DNA of 21,429 nucleotides from CAWHNT01 sp963830775 (GTDB lineage: Bacteria; Pseudomonadota; Alphaproteobacteria; Geminicoccales; Geminicoccaceae): the NCBI GenBank assembly GCA_963830775.1, contig CAWHNT010000048.1, positions 1 through 21,429 on the forward strand. Direction: 5' to 3'. The first letter of the stretch is position 1. Every line of letters starts with the position of its first letter. The notes beneath the pieces are model-generated. The model worked only from the letters and a program-made list of their open reading frames with translations, did no database searches and was not told the DNA's origin. Made by a program: the position numbers and the translations under genes. Positions 7,700 through 15,880 of the stretch are shown here, piece by piece.

Positions 7700-8828
7700 A
7701 TGCCGCAGCCCGCCGGTACCTCGCTGGTCGAGCACTTCGCCGCCCTGGAGGACCCGCGCCAAGCGGCCAAGGTGCTCTACCCGTTGCCGGAAATCCTTCT
7801 CCTCCTGCTCAGTGCCACGCTGGCCGGTGCCGATGACTGCGTCGAGATCGAGCTCTGGGGCAGGGAGCAGCTGGCCTTCCTGCGCCGGTTCCTGCCCTAC
7901 AAGCATGGGATACCAAGTCACGACACCCTGACCGGGGTGCTGGCGGCTCTCGATCCCGCCCTGTTCAAGGCCTGCTTCGTGCGCTGGGTCGAGGGCCTAC
8001 GTGAGGCGGAGCCGGACCTGATCGCCATCGACGGCAAGACCTCCCGCCGCACGCATGCCCGCAACAAGGGGCTCGAGCCCTTGCATCTCGTCTCCGCTTG
8101 GGCCTCCCGCAGCGGCTGGTGCTCGGGCAGGAGGCGGTGGCCGGCAAATCCAACGAGATTACCGCCATCCCGCTGCTCCTGGAGCGGCTGGCCCTCAAGG
8201 GTGCTCTGGTTACGATCGACGCGATCGGCACTCAGAACGAGATCGCCCGGACCATCCTGACGCGCGGCGGCGACTATCTTCTGGCGCTGAAGGCGAACCG
8301 GCCGGCCACCTTCAAGGATGTCGAAGCGTTCTTCGCCGACCGCTGCCCGACGGCATCGAGACCTGCACGACCACTGACGGCGACCATGGCCGGATCGAGA
8401 CTCGTCGCCACGTCGTCTGCCACGACGTCGCTTGGCTGTTCTCGGACCGACGCTACCCGGGCGAGGTTGCGTTCCCTGGCCTTGCCATGATCGCGATGGT
8501 CGAAAGCCGGATAGAACGTGAGGGCAAGCTCACCCGCGAGCGGCGTTATTATCTCTCGTCAGCCGGGCTCGATGCTGCCGCCTTCGCCCAGGCCGTCCGT
8601 GGCCACTGGGGGATCGAGAACCGCCTGCACTGGGTGCTGGATGTGGTCCTCAGGGACGACCTCTCCCGCCTGCGCAGCGGCCACGCGCCCGAGAACATGG
8701 CCGCGATCAGGCACATGGCCACCAACCTGCTGCACCACGCCAAGCCCACGACCTCCCTCAAGAACCGCAGGAAGAGGGCCGGCTGGAACACCGCCTATCT
8801 CGAGAGCCTCATCTGGCAGACTGCATGA
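7700..8828 (+). pseudogene. ISAs1-family (H-repeat type) DDE transposase with two frameshifts
   Basis: From ATG 7700 the first frame gives LVEHFAALEDPRQAAKVLYPL (N-terminal helper domain), then DLIAIDGKTSRRTHARNKG with the first catalytic Asp. A one-base loss near 8115 moves the product to the next frame: VLGQEAVAGKSNEITAIPLL, then IDAIGTQNEIA and GGDYLLALKANR. A second one-base loss near 8343 leads to DGIETCTTTDGDHGRIETR, YYLSS, RGHWGIENRLHWVLDVVLRDD with the catalytic Glu, and the stop at 8828. Repaired, it is about 376 residues, normal for the family. This family is not known to use programmed frameshifting, so the indels are disabling mutations or sequence errors. Confidence 0.9.
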
Positions 8829-8833
8829 ACACG

Positions 8834-8852
8834 CGTTCATCCGTTTGCCCTG
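8834..8852 (-). repeat. right terminal inverted repeat of the IS
   Basis: Reads CGTTCATCCGTTTGCCCTG on the plus strand, the exact complement of 7618-7636. It lies 5 bp beyond the transposase stop. Confidence 0.92.
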
Positions 8853-8862
8853 GGGCGCTACG
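8853..8862. repeat. right copy of decayed target-site duplication
   Basis: GGGCGCTACG abuts the right IR and pairs with the left copy at 7609-7617. It keeps the in-frame codons for RSA of the interrupted gene on the minus strand. Confidence 0.6.
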
Positions 8863-10073
8863 CAGGTCAGCTGGCAGTGTGGCGCCGAACGTCTCGACCT
8901 CGGCCTTCGGCCAGGGTAATGCCTGCCCGCCGTGCGACCAGCGTTCGGGCACCGGGGGCCGGTCCAACGGGATTAAGCGAGGCCGCCGCAACAAGCATCG
9001 CCGCAGCAAGCATCAGGTTCTTCGCCCCACCGACGGTCCGGCTGCCGGCCTTTCGGCCTTGATAGTCGTCAACATTCGCCGTCGCGGCCAGCAGCTCCAT
9101 CTCGGCCGCGTCCCGTTCGGGGATGGCCTCCAGCCGCCGGGCAATCCGGGCGAAGTCGCGGGCTGGCTCGAAAAGGTTCGCCCGCACCAGCACCTTGCCC
9201 GCTGCATCGTCCCAGGCCGCCACCGTCGGGAAGCCCCGCAGCCATGGTGCTGCCGTTTGCACCAGATCGGTCAGCAGGCCGTGAATGTCGGGGTCGAGCG
9301 GGTCGTGCTCCTGTGCGGGATCGTCCCGCACCCGTAAGTCCGTCTCGAGGAAGCGCCCGAGGCGCAGCAGCCCCGCATAGGCGAAACCGAGCCGTTCCGG
9401 CATCTGCAGCGGATCCCCATCCACCACGGCGTGGAACGCCATGGCGGCTGCCGACAGATCGCCCCAGAGCGGGGAATTGGATAGCCGCTTCGCTCGATCG
9501 GCCAGCGTCGCAGCAAACTCACGGATCGCGACCTGCAATTGCTGCCGCAAGGGGTCCCTGGCGGCACGCCGGTCCGTCAGGCGCTCCGTGCGATCAATGA
9601 CGAGCTGCTCGCCTTCAACGACCCAGCGTTGTCCGGCCGGATCAGGCTTTGTCCGCGCGATCACGGCAGCGATCTTCTCCGCGCGGGCAGCCTGGAATGC
9701 CTTACGCAACCGCTCACGCGCTTCGGCATGCCGCTCGCCACGGCCCGAACAGCGCCCGCAGGATCGGCCCGATCTCCTCCGGCAGTGCTGAGCCTTTGCA
9801 CCAGTTCGACACGCTGCGCGGTGAGACGAAGTCGTTCTCCCGCGAACTCGGCACCTCTGCGGCGAATGCGGCATAGGTCCAGGGCTCCCCCGCTGCCGTC
9901 GCGGGGCGAGTGCCATCCGCAAGGTGCTTCGCCAGCAGGTCCGCGAACCGTGCCCGCGCGGGCTTAGCCGCTGGTTTGCGGGCCATTGCGGTGGCTTGCG
10001 GGGGAGCGCCTGCTCATTGCGGCCATGGTGCGGTGGATAGGGCGTCGGCTCAACCGGGAAAAGGACCCCGCCC

Positions 10074-10241
10074 ATGCCCCGCCGCCTCGCCGACGCTGCC
10101 CTGGCTGCCGTTTACGCCGCCACCACCCTCGTCCTCCTCGCGGAGGGCATGCTGGCACACGCCGGCTGCGCCTTGGCTGCGGCCCTGATCTACGCCGCTT
10201 CCTGCGTCCCGCCCTCCAGCACCGACCGCGGCTCCCGCTGA
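10074..10241 (+). CDS. small hydrophobic protein, 55 residues
   Basis: ATG 10074 is preceded by GGGAAAAGGA about 9 nt upstream. The product begins with a basic MPRRLADAAL, then an Ala/Leu-rich stretch (AVYAATTLVLLAEGMLAHAG, ALAAALIYAAS) that could form one or two membrane helices, and ends in a short polar tail. There is no recognisable family. It lies in the 336-bp gap between the divergent HTH-LRR gene and the dioxygenase gene. Alanine-rich frames are common by chance in such GC-rich DNA, so this is only moderately supported. Confidence 0.4.
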   Translation: MPRRLADAALAAVYAATTLVLLAEGMLAHAGCALAAALIYAASCVPPSSTDRGSR

Positions 10242-10266
10242 AGGGCTTCCTTGCCAAGCGGGCCAA

Positions 10267-10295
10267 GGCCGGGCGAGACTTCGTCCCGCCCGGCC
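10267..10295 (+). terminator. strong GC hairpin in dioxygenase leader
   Basis: GGCCGGGCGAGAC (10267-10279), a three-base TTC loop, and GTCCCGCCCGGCC (10283-10295) form a 13-bp stem with one A-C mismatch. No T-tract follows. It lies 25 bp after the small ORF stop and 27 bp before the dioxygenase start. It could end transcription of the small ORF or act as a leader structure for the downstream gene. Confidence 0.45.
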
Positions 10296-10322
10296 CGTCC
10301 GCCGCGGAAGGGAGTTCGTGCC

Positions 10323-11167
10323 TTGGCGATCCTCTCCAACAGCTTCACCGTCCGCCCGCTCACACCCGCCATCGGCGCGCTCGTGGAGGGCCTCGATCTC
10401 GCCATCCCCCTCGAGGAGCGCACGGTCGACGGCATCCAGGAGGCGCTGGTCGCGCATCATGTGCTGTTCTTCGAGGGCCAGCGGCTGGAGCCCGCGAGCC
10501 AGCGCGACCTCGCCGCCCGGTTCGGGCAGCTGCACATCCACCCGATCTACCCGCACCCGCCGGGCGTGCCCGAGATCATCGTCTTCGATACGGGCGCGCA
10601 GAACCTGCCCGATGCCGACACCTGGCACAGCGACGTGAGCTGCATCGAGACGCCGCCCATGGGGGCCATCCTGGCGGCGAAGCAGCTGCCGGAGAACGGC
10701 GGCGATACGAGCTGGTCGAGCATGATCGCGGCCTATGAGGCGCTCTCCGAGCCCTTCCGCCGGCTGCTGGATGGCCTTCAGGCCGTGCACGACCTCACCA
10801 AGGCGTTCGGCAAGGAACGCTACGGGATGGGCGAGGACGAGGCCAAATGGGAGGAGGCGCGGCGGAAGAACCCGCCGGTCACCCATCCCGTGATCCGCAC
10901 CCATCCGGTGAGCGGGCGCAAGGGCATCTACGTCAACGAGAGCTTCACCACCCGCATCCTGGGGCTCACGCCGAAGGAGAGCGACACCCTCCTGCGCTTC
11001 CTCTTCGACCATGTCGCCAGGCCCGAGTTCACGGTCCGCTGGCGCTGGAAGAGGGCGATGTCGCGTTCTGGGACAACCGCCTGACCCAGCACTATGCGCT
11101 CGCCGACTACCTGCCGCAGCGGCGGGTGATGCACCGGGCCACCATCCTGGGCGACCGCCCGATTTAG
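10323..11167 (+). CDS. TauD/TfdA-family Fe(II)/2-oxoglutarate dioxygenase, one-base frameshift
   Basis: The probable start is TTG 10323, with AAGGGAG 8 nt upstream. This gives the family-typical N-terminus SFTVRPLTPAIGALVEGLDL. The iron ligands are visible: His and Asp in DTWHSDVS, and the distal His in NRLTQHYALADY. The 2-oxoglutarate Arg is in RRVMHRATILGDRP. The written frame ends prematurely at 11084. Adding one G near 11050 (GGG read as GG) joins TVRWRW to EEGDVAFWDN and continues to TAG 11167, giving 281 residues, the normal length. Family members oxidise taurine, alkyl sulfates, chlorophenoxyacetates and other acids; the substrate cannot be assigned here. It converges with the LigD-type gene, and the two stops overlap by 4 bp. 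Confidence 0.88.
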
Positions 11168-12066
11168 CGCGGGAGGCTGGCCCGAGCCTTGTCGAACCCC
11201 GCCCATGGGTCCTCGCCCTTTACACGGTCCGGCACCGTGCGGACCGTGAACGCCTGCGGGTCGAGCTTGGGCGTCAGCTCCTCCCAGGCGAGCGGGGTGG
11301 CGACGGCGGCCCCCTCGCGGGCGCGGGGGCTGTAGGCGGCGACGGCCGTGGCACCCTGCTCGTTGCGCAGATAGTCGAGGAAGATGCGGCCCTTGCGGCC
11401 GGTCTTGGCGGCCTTGGCCGTGAACCGCTCCGGGGCCTCGGCCGCCATGCTGTCCGCCAGCTCCTTCGCGAACGCCTTGACCTCGGCCCAGCCGGCGCCC
11501 GGCGTGAGCGGGACGGTGACGTGGAGGCCCTTGCCCCCGGTGGTCTTCGCGAAGCTGGGCAGACCGCTCGCGGACAGGCGCTCGCGGACGTCCAGCGCAG
11601 CGGTGACGACGGCGGAGAACGGCACGTCCGGCGCCGGGTCGAGGTCGATGATCAGCCGGTCGGGATGGGCGAGGTCGTCGGCGCGGGAGCCCCAGGGGTG
11701 CAGCTCCAGCACGCCGATCTGGACCAGGCCCACGAGGCCGGCGAGGTCCTCCACCATCACATGCTCGGCCGTCCCGCCGGCCTCCGGCACGGTGACGCGG
11801 GCGAGGCTTGCCGGCATGCCCGGCGCGGCGTGCTGCTGGTAGAAGCAGCTCCGCTGCCGCCCCTGCGGGCAGCGGACGAGCGCCAGAGGCCGGTGCGCCA
11901 CCTGCGGCAGCATCCGTTCCGCCACCGCCTCGTAGTAGGCCGCGAGGTCGCGCTTGGTGATCCCCTGGCGCGGATAGAGCACCCGGTCGGGATGGGTGAG
12001 CCGTACCCCGGCGACCTCGATTGCCTCATCGCCCGTCTCGGCCCGCTTCGTGCCCGCCCGCGCCAT
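11164..12066 (-). CDS. stand-alone LigD-type polymerase/primase domain protein
   Basis: The protein has 300 residues from ATG 12066, with GGGAGG 5 nt upstream. It matches the archaeo-eukaryotic primase-like polymerase domain of bacterial NHEJ ligase D. Signatures include LTHPDRVLYPRQGITKRDLAAYYE, ELHPWGSR, the metal-binding RLIIDLDPAPDVPF, KTTGGKGLHVTVPL, GRIFLDYLRNEQGATAVAAYS and the typical ending DPWAGFDKARASLPR. It is full length for the isolated domain; there is no ligase or phosphoesterase domain and no Ku gene in the window. Related single-domain proteins add ribonucleotides or fill gaps at double-strand breaks. Divergent from the SGNH hydrolase gene across 82 bp. Confidence 0.92.
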   Translation of the reverse strand: MARAGTKRAETGDEAIEVAGVRLTHPDRVLYPRQGITKRDLAAYYEAVAERMLPQVAHRPLALVRCPQGRQRSCFYQQHAAPGMPASLARVTVPEAGGTAEHVMVEDLAGLVGLVQIGVLELHPWGSRADDLAHPDRLIIDLDPAPDVPFSAVVTAALDVRERLSASGLPSFAKTTGGKGLHVTVPLTPGAGWAEVKAFAKELADSMAAEAPERFTAKAAKTGRKGRIFLDYLRNEQGATAVAAYSPRAREGAAVATPLAWEELTPKLDPQAFTVRTVPDRVKGEDPWAGFDKARASLPR

Positions 12067-12148
12067 CGCCGCCTCCCGTTGCCAGCGCTCCGGGAGAGGA
12101 ACCTATCAGGCATGGAGCGGTTCGCCCTGCCTCGAAGGGAGATCACGC

Positions 12149-12985
12149 TTGAGCAAGCGCAGTCCTCTTGCCTGGGGTGCGGCGGCCCTCGTGGCGGGTG
12201 CCATGGCGACGGCCGAGGCCGAGCCCCCCTCCTTCAGCGGCCTGGTCGTGATCGGCGACAGCCTCTCCGACAGCGGCAATGCCGGCCGCTTCTCGGACGG
12301 GCCGGTCTGGGTCGAGCATGTGGCCCAGAGGCTGGCCGTCACCCTCCGCCCGTCGCGGCTTGGCGGCACCAACCTCGCCGTCGGCGGTGCAAGGGTGACC
12401 GGCGCGCCCACGGACCTGCGCGGGCAGGCCGACGCCTTCCTCGCCGCGCGCGGGGGCAGGCTCGATCCTGCTGCCCTCTACGTCGTGTGGGGCGGGGCCA
12501 ACGACCTGCTGGGCTCCGGGCCGGGTAGCAGCGAGGCGGTGGCCGCGGGCGCCGCTGACCGCCTCGCCCGGATCGTCGACGACCTCGCCGCCGCTGGTGC
12601 CGCTCGGATCCTGGTCCCGAACCTGCCCGATGTCGGCCACACGCCGGCCCTGCGCGCGGCCGGGCCAGCGGTCGCCGCCGGCGCAAGGCGGCTGAGCCTT
12701 GCCTTCGACAGCGCGCTCGAGCGGGCGCTCGCGGAGGTGGAGAGCCGTCGCCGCATCCGGATCGTCCGGCTCGACCTCTTCACCCTGGCGGACCGGGTGA
12801 TGGCCGACCCCGCCGCGTTCGGCTTTCGCGACACCACCCACCCCTGCGCCGGCACCGGCTCCTGCGAGGGCTACCTGTTCTGGGACCAGATCCACCCCAC
12901 CGCCTTCGCCCACGCCCGGCTCGCCGCCGTGGCGCTGGAGGTGCTGGGGTTCGACGTGGCTCGACCTCCCGCCACCGCCGATTAG
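12149..12985 (+). CDS. secreted SGNH/GDSL-family esterase or lipase
   Basis: The start is probably TTG 12149, with GAAGGGAGA ending 7 nt upstream. It gives 278 residues opening with a signal peptide (LSKRSPLAWGAAALVAGAMA, cleavage near AEA). The upstream open frame reads through the divergent promoter region and is not coding-like. All SGNH blocks are present: GDSLSDSGN with Ser38 as nucleophile, TNLAVGGA, WGGANDLL with the oxyanion Asn, and FWDQIHPTAFAH with the catalytic Asp and His. The length fits secreted phospholipase/lecithinase-like members without an autotransporter barrel. It should hydrolyse ester bonds of lipids or polysaccharide acyl groups outside the cytoplasm; substrate unknown. 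Convergent with the kinase gene, 6 bp apart. Confidence 0.9.
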   Translation: MSKRSPLAWGAAALVAGAMATAEAEPPSFSGLVVIGDSLSDSGNAGRFSDGPVWVEHVAQRLAVTLRPSRLGGTNLAVGGARVTGAPTDLRGQADAFLAARGGRLDPAALYVVWGGANDLLGSGPGSSEAVAAGAADRLARIVDDLAAAGAARILVPNLPDVGHTPALRAAGPAVAAGARRLSLAFDSALERALAEVESRRRIRIVRLDLFTLADRVMADPAAFGFRDTTHPCAGTGSCEGYLFWDQIHPTAFAHARLAAVALEVLGFDVARPPATAD

Positions 12986-13000
12986 CGCCTGCTACGGCGC
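12985..13000. terminator. short bidirectional hairpin between convergent genes
   Basis: GCGCC (12985-12989), a 6-nt loop, then GGCGC (12996-13000), spanning the gap between the SGNH-hydrolase and kinase stop codons. The stem is only 5 bp and there is no T-run, so support is weak. Confidence 0.3.
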
Positions 13001-15661
13001 AGCCAGCAACCGCCGTACTGCACTCCGCAGCGCGACCGGCTCTACCGGCTTCTCCAGGAGTGCCTCGCGCGGCAGCCCCGGCAGGTCGCCGGCACCCAGC
13101 CCCAGCGTGTCGCCGGTCAGGATCAGCACCCGGCGGGCAAGCTCGGGGTGCCGGTCGCACAAAGAGCGGTAGAGCTCGCGCCCGTCGCCATCGGGCATGC
13201 GGACGTCGCTGATCACGAGATCGAAGCGCCCGCCCGCCACCTGCTCCAGCGCCTCGCGCCCGCTGGCCGCACGCTCGATCGTGTAGCCGTCGCGGCTCAG
13301 GATCTCGTCCAGGAGCGCCAGGATGTCGGGCTCGTCGTCCACGACGAGGATCCGGGCCTGCCCCGGCGAAGCAAAGGCGCCTGGCAAGAGCTCAGGTGCC
13401 GGTGCGATGACGTCGACAGCCGGCAGCCGCACCGTGAACAGTGCCCCGCCGCCCGGCCGCTCGCCGGCCTCGATGGTACCGTCATGGGCGCCGATCACGG
13501 CATGGCAGAACGAGAGCCCGATCCCGGTCCCGGCCCCGGTGGGCTTGGTGGTGAAGAAGGGCTCGAACACGCGCGAGCGCAGGTCGGGCGGGATGCCGGG
13601 GCCGGTGTCGGCAACCTCGATCCGCACCCGGCCGCCCTCGCAGCTTGTGGCGAGCAGGATCCGTCGCGGCTGCGGCGCGTCGCGCAGCGCCTGCTGGGCG
13701 TTGAGCAGGAGGTTGAGGAACACCTGGTGGAGCTGGTCCTCGTCGGCCGAGACCGGCGGCAGGTCGGGCTCGAAGTCGCGCTCCACCTCCACGCCGGCAC
13801 TCCGCAAACCATAGCCGGCAAGATCGAGGGCGGCATCGATCAGCCGGTTGGCCGAGACCGGCCGGCGCTGTTGCGGCTTGGCGCGCGCCATGGCGAGGAA
13901 GGTCTTGACGATCCGGCCGCAGCGCTCGGCCGCGACCCGCAGCTTGGCGAGCGAGGCCGCGTGCCTGGGATCGTTCACGTCCTCCTCGAGCAGGAGGGCA
14001 CGGCCGACCACGACCGAGAGCGGGTTGTTCAGCTCGTGCGCGACGCCTGCCAGGAGCGAGCCCAGGGCCGTGAGCTTCTCGCGCTGGTGCAGCGCCTCGC
14101 GCTGGCGGGCGATCTCGGCCTCGGCCGCCCGGCGCTCGGTGATGTCGCGGCCGACGGTCTGGTAGCCGATGGCCTGGCCCGCATCGTCGAACAGCGCCCG
14201 GTTGGTCCACTCGAACCAGCGCTCGGTGCCGTCCGGCAGGGTCTTCGGGTTCTCGCCGCGGTGCACGGGGTTCTCAGGCGTCAGCGCCGCCAAGGCGTCG
14301 CGCAGCTCCGAGCGCAGCGGCTCCGGGATGGGATCGAAGAAGCTCGTGCCTACGAGCTCCTCCATTTCCTTGCCGGAGAGGCGGGCGTTGGCACGGTTCG
14401 AGAAGACAAGGCGCAGGTCCTTGTCGAAGCGAACGATGACCTCGGTCTGGTCCTCGACGATGGCCCGGAACCTGGCCTCGCTCTGCCGCAGCTCCTCCCG
14501 GGTCCGCCTAGCCTCTGTGATGTCACGTCCTACCGACTGGTACTCGACGAGGCGCCCGTCGGCGTCGAACAAAGCGCGGTCGGTCCACTGCTCCCAGCCG
14601 CGGCTGCCGTCGGCCAGGATGGTGTCCATCTCGTAGGAGATGGTCGGTGCCTCGGGCGTCAGGGCCGCGAGCTGGGCCTTGAACTGGCGCTGCTGCTCCT
14701 CGTTCATGAGGTCGAGCAGCGAGCTGCCGATCAGTTCCTCACGGCGCCGCCGCTGCTGCGCCGCATAGGCATTGTTGACGAAGGTGATCTCGAAGTCCGG
14801 CGTGAACCGGGAGATGAACTCGGTCTGGTCCTCGATGATGGCCCGGAACCGGGCCTCGCTGGCACGGAGCGCCGCTTCCGCCCGCTTGCGCTCGGTGATG
14901 TCGAGCGCGATGCCGCCGACCACGGCGATCCTGCCTTCCTCGTCGCGGACGGGGAAGCGGATCACCACGCTCCACGCATAGGCGTCGAGGCTCGGCTGGT
15001 GCTCCTCGTGCACGACCACCTGCCCGGTCTCGAGCACCTCGCGGTGATGGCGCTCGATGACCAGGGCCTCCCGAGGCGGGAACAGCTCGGAGGGCGTGCG
15101 GCCGATCACCGTTGCCGGATCGCGGCCGAAGATCTTGGCGCTCTCCGGGTTGGCCAGCAGGTAGCGGCCGTCCCGGTCCTTGAGATGGACCACGATCGGC
15201 GCGTGCTCCATCAGCGCCTTGAGCCGGGCCTCGCTCGCCCGCAGGGCGGCGGCGGCCCGCTCCTCGTCGCTCAGGTCATGGCGGACGGCCACATAGTGGG
15301 TGATGCGCCCGGCCTCGTCCGTGAGCGGCGAGATCGTGCAGCGCTGATGGATGAGCCTGCCGTCCTTGCGCCGGCTCGTGATCCGGCCGCGCCAGGAGTG
15401 GTGCTCGCGCAGGGAGGCTTCCATGGCGGCCCAGAACCCCGGATCGTGCTGGCTGCTCCGCAGGAGCTCGGCCGGCGTGCGGCCGAGCGCCTCTTCGGCC
15501 GTGTAGCCGGTGAGGCGCGTGAAGGCGGGGTTCACGTAGATGAGCCTGAGGCTCGGGGCCTGGGCGATCTCCACCGAATCGTCGACCTGCTCGACCGCGG
15601 CCGCCATCAGGCGGAGCCGCTGCTCGGCTTCAGCCCCGGAAGTGACGTCGCTGGGCGCCAT
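12992..15661 (-). CDS. hybrid sensor histidine kinase: four PAS domains, HisKA, HATPase and C-terminal receiver
   Basis: The protein has 889 residues from ATG 15661. The frame is open further, with ATG 15703 and GTG 15745 as alternatives, none with a good Shine-Dalgarno site. I favour 15661 because a perfect inverted repeat occupies 15708-15746. Four consecutive PAS/PAC units follow, each ending near a D(I/L)(T/S)E linker. Then comes HisKA with LAGVAHELNNPL (His542), an HATPase domain (ADTGPGIPPDLRSRVFEPFF, GAGTGIGLSFC), and a receiver domain (ILVVDDEPDILALL, acceptor Asp819 in VISDVRMPDGDG, LEKPVEPVAL). There are no transmembrane segments, so it is probably a soluble sensor of redox, light or small ligands. 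No separate response regulator is nearby, so its output must act in trans. The frame is intact over 2.7 kb, unlike many neighbours. Confidence 0.93.
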   Translation of the reverse strand: MAPSDVTSGAEAEQRLRLMAAAVEQVDDSVEIAQAPSLRLIYVNPAFTRLTGYTAEEALGRTPAELLRSSQHDPGFWAAMEASLREHHSWRGRITSRRKDGRLIHQRCTISPLTDEAGRITHYVAVRHDLSDEERAAAALRASEARLKALMEHAPIVVHLKDRDGRYLLANPESAKIFGRDPATVIGRTPSELFPPREALVIERHHREVLETGQVVVHEEHQPSLDAYAWSVVIRFPVRDEEGRIAVVGGIALDITERKRAEAALRASEARFRAIIEDQTEFISRFTPDFEITFVNNAYAAQQRRRREELIGSSLLDLMNEEQQRQFKAQLAALTPEAPTISYEMDTILADGSRGWEQWTDRALFDADGRLVEYQSVGRDITEARRTREELRQSEARFRAIVEDQTEVIVRFDKDLRLVFSNRANARLSGKEMEELVGTSFFDPIPEPLRSELRDALAALTPENPVHRGENPKTLPDGTERWFEWTNRALFDDAGQAIGYQTVGRDITERRAAEAEIARQREALHQREKLTALGSLLAGVAHELNNPLSVVVGRALLLEEDVNDPRHAASLAKLRVAAERCGRIVKTFLAMARAKPQQRRPVSANRLIDAALDLAGYGLRSAGVEVERDFEPDLPPVSADEDQLHQVFLNLLLNAQQALRDAPQPRRILLATSCEGGRVRIEVADTGPGIPPDLRSRVFEPFFTTKPTGAGTGIGLSFCHAVIGAHDGTIEAGERPGGGALFTVRLPAVDVIAPAPELLPGAFASPGQARILVVDDEPDILALLDEILSRDGYTIERAASGREALEQVAGGRFDLVISDVRMPDGDGRELYRSLCDRHPELARRVLILTGDTLGLGAGDLPGLPREALLEKPVEPVALRSAVRRLLAAP

Positions 15662-15707
15662 GGCTGGGCGGGGTTGATCGACCCTGGTGAGACCGGCCAC
15701 CATCGCC

Positions 15708-15746
15708 GGTGCAGGCGTTGTAGGCCCACAAAGCCCCGCCTGCACC
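15708..15746. promoter_or_regulatory. 10-bp perfect inverted repeat upstream of the kinase gene
   Basis: GGTGCAGGCG (15708-15717) and CGCCTGCACC (15737-15746) are exact complements, separated by 19 bp. They lie in the divergent region between kinase and dodecin, just upstream of the preferred kinase start. It could be an operator for a dimeric regulator or an mRNA leader hairpin. Confidence 0.45.
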
Positions 15747-15880
15747 TGCCAAGCTGGCGCAGACCCTCCGCAAGCACCCCAAAGTGGCAGGTTGCCGCTC
15801 TTCTTGCAGAGGACCGGGCCTGGGCTACTCTTCAGGGCTGCCCGGTCGTCTGGGCCGGGCCGATCCTGATGGAGGAAGCC

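Larger units (their letters stand above)
7618..8852 (+). mobile_element. ISAs1-family insertion sequence, 1235 bp, decayed
   Basis: The element is bounded by perfect 19-bp inverted repeats, CAGGGCAAACGGATGAACG at 7618-7636 and its complement at 8834-8852. It encloses one transposase reading frame of the H-repeat/ISAs1 type. The flanks show a decayed target duplication: GGGCGCTACG on the right (8853-8862) and GAGCGTACG on the left (7609-7617), differing by one substitution and one deletion. An 8-10 bp duplication is what I expect for this family. It sits inside the minus-strand HTH-LRR gene. The two transposase frameshifts and the worn duplication suggest an old, immobile copy, unless the indels are assembly errors. 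Confidence 0.9.
6908..9986 (-). pseudogene. HTH - middle domain - TM - leucine-rich-repeat protein, split by an ISAs1-family element and frameshifted
   Basis: Several fragments read as one gene. From ATG 9986 there is an XRE-like HTH (PRSVSNWCKGSALPEEIGPILRALFG). An extra C near 9745 breaks the frame. It resumes with RGERHAEARERLRKAF and a roughly 250-residue alpha-helical middle domain (AAPWLRGFPTVAAWDDAAGK, AEMELLAATANVDDYQG). A transmembrane helix follows (NLMLAAAMLVAAASL). An extra G near 8905 breaks the frame again; after it comes AEVETFGATLPADLRSA. The insertion element occupies 7618-8852. Beyond it the gene continues LRELAKEGRPQVEP, then about 60 residues, then six 22-residue leucine-rich repeats and a short tail ending at 6908. 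No clear Shine-Dalgarno site precedes 9986. I do not know the function. The layout suggests a membrane-anchored protein with a cytoplasmic HTH-like head and a protein-interaction LRR end. Confidence 0.7.

Noticed and set aside
7700..8828. Programmed ribosomal frameshifting in the transposase
   Set aside because: Two shifts without slippery heptamers, in a family that normally has a single frame. Decay or sequence error is simpler.
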